Assembly: GCA_017590115.1 (NCBI GenBank) | Contig: JAGGNK010006448.1 | Span: 8,728,099-8,792,098, forward strand | Source: Montifringilla adamsi | Taxonomy: Eukaryota > Chordata > Aves > Passeriformes > Passeridae | Direction: 5' to 3' | Length of the DNA: 64,000 nt | Shown here: in pieces, positions 11,323-21,723 of the stretch | Position numbering within the stretch: position 1 is the stretch's first letter | Layout: each line of letters begins with the position of its first letter | Program-made: the position numbers and the translations under genes | Notes under the pieces: generated by a model | Seen by the model: the letters and a program-made list of their open reading frames with translations, nothing else | Database searches by the model: none | What the model was told of the DNA's origin: nothing

Positions 11323-13363
11323 GGGTTTTGTTAGCATAAATGAAGAATCTTCCTTCTCCTGAACTAAGTACAGACTTGTTAGGTAAAATATTTGACCTGT
11401 TCCAACTTTGGTTTGATACAAGTAAGATTCTTGATCATGTTCTCTTTTGGCTATTGCAGGACAAAGACTTTTGATTAACTATTATAGGAAGAGAACTAAG
11501 CATGATGTGTAGTACATAGAAGTAGCATAATAACAGGAAAAGCAGAAATTTTGATCACATCACATTCAGTCATATATCACAAGTAATAATATCCCAGATA
11601 CTCATAGAGTCGTACCGCAAAAAATAGATGGCTTATTCCATCACACAACATTTACATGCTACATTTATAGTCATTAATCTTAATAGATAATAATGTGACA
11701 TTTATTGTAGTAGAAATAAAGGAGATAAGTGCCAAATAAATAAAACAGAGAATTTATCCTTTGAATATGATATCTGATTTCAGAAAAAAGTAGATTATTT
11801 TCTTTTTTTTTATGTGTGCACCTGAAGGAATAGCTATTATCTTCCTCAACAAAAGCTGTCAAATCCAGTAGAAAGTCAAAAGTGGCATAGTTCTAGTTGT
11901 TGAAAAAATTGATGGCTAATAAATAGCTCTACCTTCAGCACAGACTATGTGCATGCTCTCAAAACCTATGGCAACTACAATATTAAGGTCATTAATACCA
12001 AGAAAAAGTCCTGCAAAAATTAGTTCTGAAGTTTACTGTTGGCATGAATTACAGGATCAGCAGCCAATTTAATGAGTTTACAGCTACTTTTCTCTGAGGC
12101 AACAGCAGCATCCAGAGGCCAGTTAGGCTCAGCCTAGCTGTGTTCCTTGTGGGCTGCTCATGTAGAATAGTGGTTTTAAGTATTCTGTAAGTTTTTATAC
12201 TATGTGAAAGAAGCACATATGATTTAAGATGGCAATATCAGCAGGTTTAGAATGTCTTCGCATAAATTATTTATAGGTTTTAACTTTTACTTTCCTCTGT
12301 GTTACGTATAGCATTGACAGAATTGAAAGAAATCATTCAGGACAGCTTTGTGACTTTAGCCTTGCTTCGTTAAGTTTCTGTTTATTGACACAAACACAGG
12401 CGAGCAAAAATATGTTCAGCCCATTGTTTGGTATACATAACCCGTGGTGTCTTCAGGCTGAATCCCATACATAGATCCTGTATAAAATGCAGTCTTAATC
12501 TATTAGAGAACTGCCAGATGAACTTGAAAGGTTATTTACAGGTTGTCAATACTGACTGTAGATAGAATTGCAATAGTCACTACAGAACATAAATTACGTT
12601 TGATGGTTTCTCTCCAGAGTGGGGAGAAATTTCTTCCTTCCAAACATGCAAAAGAAGCATAGAAATATCCTATCCTGTATAGAAAAAAATCTGAATATTA
12701 ACTGTGCACAAGACTCAGTATGGTATTAAAGAATTAAAATGTTTCATAATCTTGTTAAGACTGTTACTCCAGGTAAATGTAAGTATCTGAGGTATTATGT
12801 GATTCCTTTTCTTTGCTTTAGCAGTATTTCATTTTCAGATTTTTTTTTTCTCCAACTTTACATATGCAAGTTTATATATACAACATCTATAAGCTGCATA
12901 CCTTCTCTGCAAAACAGAGTTATCCATAGTATATTTTTGGACACGTCTTGGAAAAATTGTTTTCACATGTCAAAGACACAGCTTTTGCAGAGTGTGCTTG
13001 ATTCATTGGAATAAGCTGTATGGCAATGACAGTGTATGTGTTTTATACTTGCAGAAGTAAGATTCTTTCACACATGGAAAGATATGGTGAGAATTTTAGT
13101 GCTAGAAAGATGAAACCTGAAATAAAACTTCATAAAAACTCATTTAGTGAGAATATTGTGAATGCATTTGTATCTATATCCTATAGAAATCATATTAATT
13201 TGTATAGCATTTAGCGAAGAAACAGTATAGTGAAGAGTCATGAGAACTCAGAGCCATGTGTACTAGGCAAGCATGAGATAAGAAAACATTTGTCATGATC
13301 ACTTCAGGCAAATCACTCCAGTCCTCTCACATGGCAGGATGTGCTGAGACATCAGTTATAAGC

Positions 13364-13369
13364 ATGATG
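13364..13369. repeat. Left target-site duplication ATGATG
   Basis: This 6-bp direct repeat is immediately 5' of the LTR and matches 14050-14055 on the other side. Confidence 0.65.
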
Positions 13370-14049
13370 TGTTGCAGTCTAATGTCATGATTTGCCTCAG
13401 TCTCCCCTGGGTTCTCCCTGAAATCTCCTTCCCCAGGTGGGTTGTCAATCACCCTTCCTTTCCCCACCCTTGACCCCTGCTGGGCACTGTCTATCAACCC
13501 AGAATTTCCAAGGAGAGCGTTGAGCATTTGGCAGGTTCAGAGGATGCTCTCCACCCCCTGGGGCGCCACTGGCCCACCCAGGTGTCCCTCTCACCTGAGA
13601 CGCCCTCCCCCTGTGCCTGGTTGGTGATCCCTGGGTCCCCTCCTCTGCCCCTGTCCCCAGGTAAAAGGGCAAGCAGGGCATGAGGTTGGGGGTCTGGAGG
13701 AGAGTTCTGTTAGAGAGTTCATGGGAATTATTGCAAGATTCAGAGACTGTGCCATCGAAATAAAAACTCTGGATTAAAAACTCTCCATCGGGACCCACTC
13801 CTCCCTTCACCTCGCCTTGAAGGAACCTCCAACTCAGGAAGGCTGAGGAGTGACCCCCTCAAAGCAAGCTCCAGCCCGCAGGCACTGGAGCTCGGGGCAT
13901 GCCTGGACTTGTCCCCACGTGCTCAGCTGCAAGCACAGGTACTGAGCAGCGTCTCTGGGGAGAAAACACCACAGGTGCCGCTATTTGGTCAGCAGCCAAG
14001 GCCAGACAGACCAAGGCAGTCCCGTCTGTAATATTGGTACACTCCAATA
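13370..14049 (+). mobile_element. GC-rich solo LTR of an avian endogenous retrovirus
   Basis: A sharp GC-rich, CpG-containing island sits in AT-rich surroundings. It begins TGTTGCAG and ends CTCCAATA. The ends form an imperfect TGTTG...CAATA terminal inverted repeat, one base from perfect. The 6-bp direct repeat ATGATG flanks it (13364-13369 and 14050-14055), which is the target-site duplication length typical of the ERV2/ERVK-like class. A poly(A) signal AATAAA lies at 13759-13764. No internal retroviral sequence adjoins either side, so this is a solo LTR left by recombination. Frames inside it, such as 121 codons on the minus strand at 13445-13810, are composition artefacts. Orientation is inferred from the AATAAA signal. 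The length of 680 bp is reasonable for an LTR. Confidence 0.75.
13759..13764 (+). terminator. Poly(A) signal of the solo LTR
   Basis: AATAAA lies within the LTR at 13370-14049. The segment downstream (AACTCTGGATTAAAAACTC) would belong to R and U5. Confidence 0.45.
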
Positions 14050-14055
14050 ATGATG
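14050..14055. repeat. Right target-site duplication ATGATG
   Basis: This 6-bp direct repeat is immediately 3' of the LTR and matches 13364-13369. Confidence 0.65.
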
Positions 14056-15985
14056 CTTTGTAGAACCAAGCCAAGATTTAAGACAAAAGAATTTTTTAAT
14101 ATTTCCCTCACACAACAATTACAATATGCAAATGTAGATATGCAATCATATCGAATTGATCATAAAATTTTTTCTTTCCAATAAGACCTGCTGCTTCCCT
14201 TTAAGAACTTTTGTCCCACACTTAATTATATTTCCCTCCATTGTGTAAAGATCTTCGTTAAAACATTATGTAGCAGTGTCTAAACAGTTAATTATTTTTG
14301 GGGGGTGGTCTGTGAGTAAGTGATGCTCTGCTGTGTTCAATTAAGATTCATAGAGAGCAGGATTGATGAGTAAAAGACAATGGGAGACTGTTTTGGGAAG
14401 GAACTAAATTAAGGAAATAGATTCATGCTAGGGCTGTTTCCAATTGAGAAATTAATTGTGGAAAGTTGAGTTTAAAAAGCTTTTGTAATTGTAAATAATC
14501 CTTTATGCATTAAGATATCAAATACCTTAGCCTTTTGTACTTTTATTTCCTTCATTTTCAGGTACCTGAGTTTGAGAGTTTTATAGCTATTTTCATTTCT
14601 TAAAATATAAGGATAGGTTTGTTGCATGGAGACACGGGTCAGTTTGCCCACATTTAGCTTGCATGAGCCAAATAATACAAACCAAGTAGTAAATTAATGT
14701 ATGAATCACAACAATCTAACCGAGAGATCAAAGACAAGGTTTTACTCAATCATTAGTACTCAGTTTGCTAATTAGTATTGAAATGTTTGGGGTTTTTTTC
14801 TCTTCAGCTATAGCTTGCTCAAACTTCACCATCCAGTTCTCTCACCATCTTGGTGATAATTCCATGTCAAGTGCATGTTACAGGTTAATATTGTCAGTGG
14901 AAAGGGGAAAGGGAAAAAAGCTAGAAAATCTGTATGAGAATTTGGATGCGAAGTAAACAAGATAAGGAATATTTGTATTATATACACATCACAAAATAAT
15001 TTTAATGAAATACTGATGTTTATTTTAAAACACAGGTACTCTTACCAAAACACCTCTAGAATAAAATTAGTCTCTTGTTTAGCGGTATCTAAATCTGCTG
15101 CATTTATTTATCTTTAAAAATGGCTTATTCAACAGAGAAAGGTTTATGTATAACTTAGCTTCAGCCATCTTTGGTGTATCCCATATTACTACCCATAAAA
15201 ATTTCTTTTAGATGTAATTTAAACATAGATATTAATTATTTATGACATTAATGACATTTGCCTTCAAAATAATTTTTATCTCTCTCATGCCACAACACAA
15301 AGAGAATGTTGCTGTGAGCAGGACACAAATCCTCTAGGGGAAAGCATTCTCATTGTTTGATCACCCTTACAAGGAACAAACTATTTTTTTTATGTTTAAA
15401 CACAGTTTCTTGAAATTCAATTTTTGCCCTTTACCTCCTTTCTTTTTACTGAATGAATACCAATAAGAAGAGTCTGGCTCTGTTTCCTTAACTTCCCTCC
15501 ATGAAATATTTCACAATCTGTTAAGTTCCCATAAGTCTACTCTTCTCCATCCAGAACAATTCCAAGTCTCTCAGATTTTTCTGATACGTCAGAATCTGTA
15601 ATACATTAAAATTATCTGCAATATTTTTCAAGGCAATTCACTGTATCTTTTAATAAACAAAACCAATGTAATTTTCAGATACTTACCAATGATTACTATT
15701 GGTGAAATTACTAGCATTTCAAAGGGTTTTAATTATATCTGTCAGAATCAAATTAGTATTAATAGTCAGGTAAAAATATTAATCATAAATGTATTCCATA
15801 GCAAGTATGTCACATACTTAGTTGTACCTATATACTAAAAAAAAGTGTACAAAAGTATAAAATGCAAGTGCATTAAAAAAATTCCTCTTGAGGTATTATT
15901 TATTGACAATATGCACAACTAGTTTTTAGTTGCATTTTATTCTGGTGGATCTGAAAGTTTTTATTGTATTCTCCTCATCTGAAGA

Positions 15986-16016
15986 GAACTTTCCACAAAT
16001 TATTTGTGGAAAGTTC
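15986..16016. repeat. 31-bp near-perfect palindrome
   Basis: GAACTTTCCACAAAT (15986-16000) and ATTTGTGGAAAGTTC (16002-16016) are exact reverse complements around one central T. Symmetry does not extend outward. The single-base spacer is typical of a quasi-palindrome corrected by template switching during replication. Confidence 0.95.
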
Positions 16017-16260
16017 CAATAAAATAATTAGAATTAAATTTTTATAATTCTGCAATATGAAATATGGATGAACTTAGAAATTTTACATCAGAATTTCCAT
16101 TTGAAATTGGAAAATTATATTTTGGTGAATAATAACTCCAAAGGGTGAAATGTTCCTCTCTGTGGGGGCAATGTAGCTGTTACCAGTACCACACAATAGC
16201 AAATGACAAGCTACTGGTTCTAATGTATCTGATATGAGTCAAGACAGTTCAGAAGATTTT

Positions 16261-16420
16261 ATTTTGAATTTATAAACAATGTCAGTTATATTACAAAATA
16301 ATAATTTGCAAATGAACAACAAAATGCACTTAATTACATCATTATTTGCATAAAATAGTTTAAAAATTTTGAATCTTTATAAAGCTGCCTTTGTAATGAA
16401 GCTAGTATTTAATTAAGGAA
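16261..16420. promoter_or_regulatory. Candidate regulatory patch with Oct and homeodomain-type motifs
   Basis: The patch holds the perfect palindrome ATTTGCAAAT (16304-16313), an octamer ATTTGCAT (16344-16351), several TAATTA/TTAATTAA cores and an AACAATG Sox-like core (16276-16282). These short motifs are common by chance in AT-rich DNA. The call rests on their density within 160 bp and on the absence of any transposon signature. Cross-species conservation would decide it. Confidence 0.2.
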
Positions 16421-19400
16421 ATGTATTGCACTTGTATATTTTTTATTCCTCTTACATTCTTCTTAGTTTTATTTTCTTGGATATATTTTCTCCTTTTTGA
16501 TGAAATATGTGCATTACATGAACAATTCATCTTCCCTGTTTTCCAGTAGACAAGAAAAATTGCCCCAGAGTAATCATTGTCAAATTACTACTGTTTATTA
16601 AACCGTTTAAATTATTCTCTATGATTGCTGATATCTCTTTTTCTCCTCCCCAGATTTATCCCTATTGTGCTTTGTTGCACAACACCAAAAAACAGCCTGT
16701 AACACTTGACTGTCTTCCACATCAGCAGGTTTTCATTTCACTAAAACTGACCCTTAGTCTGATCATGGCAACCATCCTGGCCAATTAAAATTCATCTGCA
16801 ATTGATTTTGATTTTCCTTCTTCTTCTTTTACTCTGGGAGATCCTGTAACTAATATTTCCTAGGTTTTTTTTGCAAATTTTCAGCAATTCTTTGAATGCT
16901 TTCCTTTGTGTTTTTTAATTTTTTCTTTTAGTTAGTCTTTTGTACAATTTTTTTCTCTACTTTGTCAGCACCATCAAGTGGCAGTCACTTCACTTATATA
17001 TCCCTATAGATTATGCCACCAAATACCTTCTCCTCATTTATCTTGCTTACTCTTCATACATTCTCTTAATTTTTAGATTTAGTATCTTCTGCAGATGAAC
17101 ACTCTTCAGCTTCCCCTAGTATGAAACCAAAGTTTTCATTAGGTAGCTACTCGCATACACACTGAGACTTCACCCTGTGATTCATTCAGAAAAAAAATCA
17201 ATATTAACTTTTAATTTACTTCTTTGCTTTGTGTGCTTCAAAGTAAGCACTCTGAAAATCTTGGCATTTTACCTATTGTAATGTCTGAATCACTGTGCTT
17301 TTTACTCTCCATTGTCACCAGATGTGTGATGTATCATGAACGGATTACATTCAGAAAAGAACAAGAATGCTGAAATTACTGTTCTTTATTCTGTATACTC
17401 ACAAATCTCGCAGCAAAGGGAAGCCCTGGGACCACCCTGCAGGGCAGCAGCAGGAAAGACCCAGGCCTAGCAGGCCATCTACTCGTGTTCAAGGCTTCCA
17501 GTTTTTTTTTTCAAAGAGGGTTTGCATCATCTGTGGAATAAGCATTCAATGATGAAGCAATTTATGGATATACCAAACACAGGCGCTAAATATTGCCTAT
17601 TTTATATTTATTCCACACATCTGTGCATAGCAATATTATCTGGGTTTTGTGTCTATGTCTGCCAAGCATTCAAGCAGTTGGGCATCCATCTGCAAACATT
17701 TTGCTAGAGAGCTGAGTTAAGCATTCAACATGACCTACTCCGTCTCATCTTTTTTCTTTCATATTACAGTACATCAGTGTAACCCTTAAACCAGCTTTTT
17801 GTCTATAGTCACTAACTTTTATTACTAATTACTAAAATTGCTAATTTTTCTGATTATTTTCCAGTAAATTATAAACTAAATATTGACTTTCAAAATATCA
17901 GAGATGCTCAGAACGTTTAATTCCTCTTCTTTAATCTGCTGTTTAAAATTGAGGTCATACTTTTTGGCAGACAGATTGAATCAGAAAGATGATTATTATC
18001 TACAAAGACCTCTTCCTTCTGTCCTCAAATTCACCTACTACTGTTTTCAGACCTTAAAATATTGTGTTGCAGATATCACGGGTTTTTTTCACACATGTTT
18101 TTATGGGCTTTGAATTCAGCCATTTTAAATTTTAACAACTTAGATAGAGTAGAGAAAAATATAAATGTTTACAAAAATAAAGCGTTCCTAACTGTACAGC
18201 TTCTTACTGCACATGCACAAAAAATAGTTCAGAAGCCTCCAAACCAGCCTGCATTTCTCTACGTAGGCACATATGAATGCTTATCTATATACATGACTTC
18301 ATCCCTTCTTTTTTCCTTCTTTTATAAAGAACAACAAAAGAAGTTATTACAATTCATGTAAAAATATTTTGAAGGTATTTTGGGGTTTTGGTCTGTTTTT
18401 TCAAATTTAACATATGCTGTGATCTGTTTTGTAATAATAAAAAAAACTCACCTTACTATGCTGTAAACCGAAAGATTCTCATTTTTCCTGTGACTAAACC
18501 TGTCCCTTCTATTTATCATAAAATTTTCAGAAAACCTTAAAAACTTTCCAAATACTTGTGTTAAATGTGATTTTATTATTGTATTTGAATAGAAAATTCA
18601 TTCATATGTTCCTCCATTCCGTTCCAAGTGTGTGTTTTACTGTCAGTGCAAAATATAATGGGTCTATACTATAATTTTCTAGGGAATCTATTCTATATTC
18701 AGTCCACACTCTTCATTCTAACAGAACTTCATTTTCATTTGGCTTGTGAGAGTATTCATCCCTTTTTCAATTTTAAGAAAACTTGGATATTAAGATACAA
18801 TTTCTATTATCTTTGTCTATAACTATAAAAGAAGCTAGCATATTTACAAAATAGTAATGTTTCATTTTGATCCACTGCTTCTATTACTCCATTCAAGAAG
18901 TACAATGTATGTGGTTTGCAGTTTTGTATTTCTGGAAGAAATATGCATTGCTATTTTTTCAAAATTGAAATTAAAGAGAAAACCCATATAGACTATATTA
19001 GATAAAAAGAAACTAGAAGATGTGTGATGAAGTGCTATAATTTTAGATACATTTTTATTAGTAACTTTCAAATATAACCTCCAAGTACTAAAGAGTATGT
19101 TTTTCTGTTCACTGCAAGGAACATTACTGTATTCTATGATTTGTATATATGCAGAATAATGTCTTACATCCCTGAGAGTTCATTTGATTCTGATCATCAT
19201 ACTAAAAAAAAGTGTGATTTTAGAGAAAGGGGAGAAAGTTCAGTAGTAGTAATATGGTTAAGATAACTGAGAAATAATGAAAAATAATTTTATAGCTATT
19301 ACTTAGATGAAAGATTAACAATACATGAGCAGATCTGACTTTTATTTCAGCTCTCCAATAATTATTTAAAAAAAAAAAACAGAATGTACAATGCCATTAT

Positions 19401-19888
19401 GCTTTTTGTTCTTTTTTGAAATATAAAGCATGGTATGCCATTTAATTGATGCAGTGATATACTTGCAGCAAAGGGCAATTTAGCTTGTACTTCAACATTT
19501 CACTGTGGACATTCTTTTGCTGCTATCCAATTATCAGTACTGTTTTTACATCTTCAGTCATTCTCACATATATCATGTTAGAGTGCTACTGTTCTGTTTA
19601 CAAAATAAAAAAAAGGAAAATGCTCTTAAAAAGTCAAGACAGTTTCCCATTGTTTTCCAAGAGTATAGTGGTTACACTGTCACACAAGTTCTGTCAATGT
19701 TTCATGTGCAATTCTGCTGACCCAAATTTATCCTTTGTATGTTTATAATGTCTTTTTTAACAATTTTTTGAAATCTCTTGAATCGTCCAACCAAGTTTTA
19801 ACTCATCCTGCAGCAGGGCTCTTGCATAAATATCAGATTTTCTTCAGTACTTTTCTGTGCTGAAGAATTAAACATTCACTGTCTCCAG

Positions 19889-19985
19889 AAGGGTTAAAGA
19901 GGCATCCGGGTATGACCCCTGAAGATATGGTTTAGGGGTCATTGTGGTTGTGTTAGGCTGGTGATTCTGGGATTCCCTTTTCTTT
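19889..19985 (+). mobile_element. Short CR1 3'-UTR relic, plus strand
   Basis: The segments GGGTTAAAGAGGCATCCGGG and ATATGGTTTAGGGGTCATTG, followed by a GTGTTAGG-type motif, resemble the 3' UTR of bird CR1 copies. In those copies a GGCATCTGGAT...ATGGTTTAGTGG segment precedes the GGTTGGAC tail. The terminal part is degraded and no clean ATTCTATG repeat remains. Identification is from memory of the family and is moderately uncertain. Confidence 0.45.
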
Positions 19986-20980
19986 GTGTTTTGAAGTTCA
20001 TAAATGAGAATTATTTATGAAAAAGACTTTAATGATAGGGTTTAATGACCAGGGAAAAGATTTTTAAAATCCTGTATCAGTAAAAATCTGAGTAAAAACA
20101 AGAATAGCTTGGGATTTTCATTGAGTTAGGTGAAAATGAATTTATGCTTCTTGCATTAAGCTGCCTCAGAGCAGAAATATTAATAGATGAATATTATTAT
20201 TATTATTATGAACATGGAAAGATGTCATTAAAAAGAGGATCCTTAAATTGGGGAAAGTTTGTAACAGCGAAAAAAAAAATTTAGAAATATAGCATGTGGT
20301 TTTCCATTTTGTGGTCTTCAGTGGAAATCAGCTCTAAATTTACATTTACTACTAAGATGACATTTATGTGTCTAAAAGGCTGATGTCCAAATCTGATAAA
20401 GTTACTTAAGGATATTTGTATTGGTTCTATTGTTTCTAAGGAACAAAAATAGTGTCTTATACATAATAATCTGATTGACTGGGCTTTGCTTGTCCTAAGA
20501 TTGAATTAATTTTCTTTTCAATGTATTTATTTCTCCCCAGAGATTATAATAAGGACTTGGAGTGACTGGCTCAGACTTTGAGATACAACTTGAAGGTATT
20601 TTATTTAAGGCAGATGAATCATGCATCTTTTTAGCAGAAGAAAAACAAAAACAGGTAAGCAGTGAAGACACTCAGTACTTAAGAAAAACAGTCAGCTACT
20701 TGTTTACAGACAAAACTTTACTTCTGAGCTTCTGTCGTTGCAAATGCCCCAGTGTCAATTATTTAGGCCAAGATTTAGGTCAGAGATTTTCAAGTTACAT
20801 TTACTCAGGAAGGAAACATTTTGTATTTCTTGATTATAGCACCCTAGCTATAATATGTGCAAGTGAAAGGAGGGATAAAACATTGGCTTTACTTACTGTA
20901 CAATAATTTTTTAGACATAGACAAACAAATTAATAAAAAAATATTTAAAAAATAGAGGAATACTTAATGTGTTGATACAG
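19986..20980. other. Unique AT-rich noncoding DNA
   Basis: No gene is recognised. A short ATT repeat lies at 20192-20209. A 114-codon frame (20562-20906) lies just upstream of the CR1 fragment. It lacks recognisable domains and I treat it as chance. Confidence 0.5.
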
Positions 20981-21723
20981 CAAGGGATCAAGTTCAAAAA
21001 GGCCAAGTGCAAGGTCCTACATATGGATGGGGCAATCTCAAGCACAAATCAAAGCTGGCTGGCGAATGGAGAGCAGCCCTGAGGAGGACTGAGGGGTGTT
21101 GGTGGATGAAAAGCTGGGCATGACCTGACAATAAGTGCCCAGAAGGAGAATAATATCACGGGCTGCATCAAAAGAAGCATGACCAGAAGTCTGAGTGAGG
21201 TGATTCTTCCCTCTACTCTCATGATATCCCACCTGGAGTGCTGCATCCGCTTCTGGGACACCCAACATAGGAAGAACATGGACCTATTTGAACCAAGTCC
21301 AGAGGAAGACCACTAAGCTGATCACAGAGCTGGAGAACCTCTCTGACACTGAGGGAGTTAGTGTTGCCTGGCCTGGAAAAGGGAAGGCTTCTGAACACCT
21401 TCTAGCAACCTTCCAGTATCTGAAGGGGGGCTACAAGTCATCTGGAAAGGGACTTTTTACAAGGGGTGATAACTTCAAACTGAAAGATGGTGGATTTAGG
21501 TTAGATATCACAAAAAAATCCTTTTCTGTGGGGGCAATGAGATGCTGGAACAGGTTTCCCAGATAAATGGTGGATGTCCCATCCTTGGAAGTACTCAAGG
21601 CCAGATAAATTGGGGGTTTGAGCAACTTGATCTACTGGATGGTGTCCCTGCCCACTGCAGGAGGCTTCAAACTAGATGATCTTTAAGATCCTTTCCAATC
21701 CTAATGATTCTGTGATTCTATGA
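20981..21723 (+). mobile_element. CR1 LINE fragment with ORF2 C-terminal relic, plus strand
   Basis: At 743 bp this is the longest CR1 piece in the window. It begins within ORF2 at a segment containing AAGGCCAAGTGCAAGGTCCT and runs through GGGCTGCATCAAAAGAAGCA, CCAACATAGGAAGAACATGG and GTCCAGAGGAAGACCACTAA. It ends at CCTTTCCAATCCTAATGATT followed by the CR1 terminal repeat TGTGATTCTATGA. The ORF2 relic, the C-terminal domain downstream of the reverse transcriptase, can be followed in parts but is broken by stops and frameshifts. The 5' truncation at about 20981 is the normal outcome of incomplete target-primed reverse transcription. Confidence 0.95.

Larger units (their letters stand above)
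10004..13369. other. Unique AT-rich noncoding DNA
   Basis: No gene is recognised. The stretch contains a (TA)n run (11287-11322) and scattered homopolymers. A mildly GC-richer patch around 12100-12160 has no recognisable identity. Confidence 0.55.
14056..19888. other. Unique AT-rich noncoding DNA
   Basis: No gene is recognised. Notable spots are the palindrome at 15986-16016, the motif-rich patch at 16261-16420, and a roughly 100-bp GC-richer segment (about 17400-17500, with GGGACCACCCTGCAGGGCAG) of unknown identity. Frames of 60-99 codons on both strands have no recognisable protein features. Confidence 0.5.

Noticed and set aside
20981..21723. Open frames of 64-92 codons on both strands as possible genes
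   Set aside because: The sequence is a CR1 3' fragment. The plus-strand frame is a broken ORF2 relic and the minus-strand frames are shadows.
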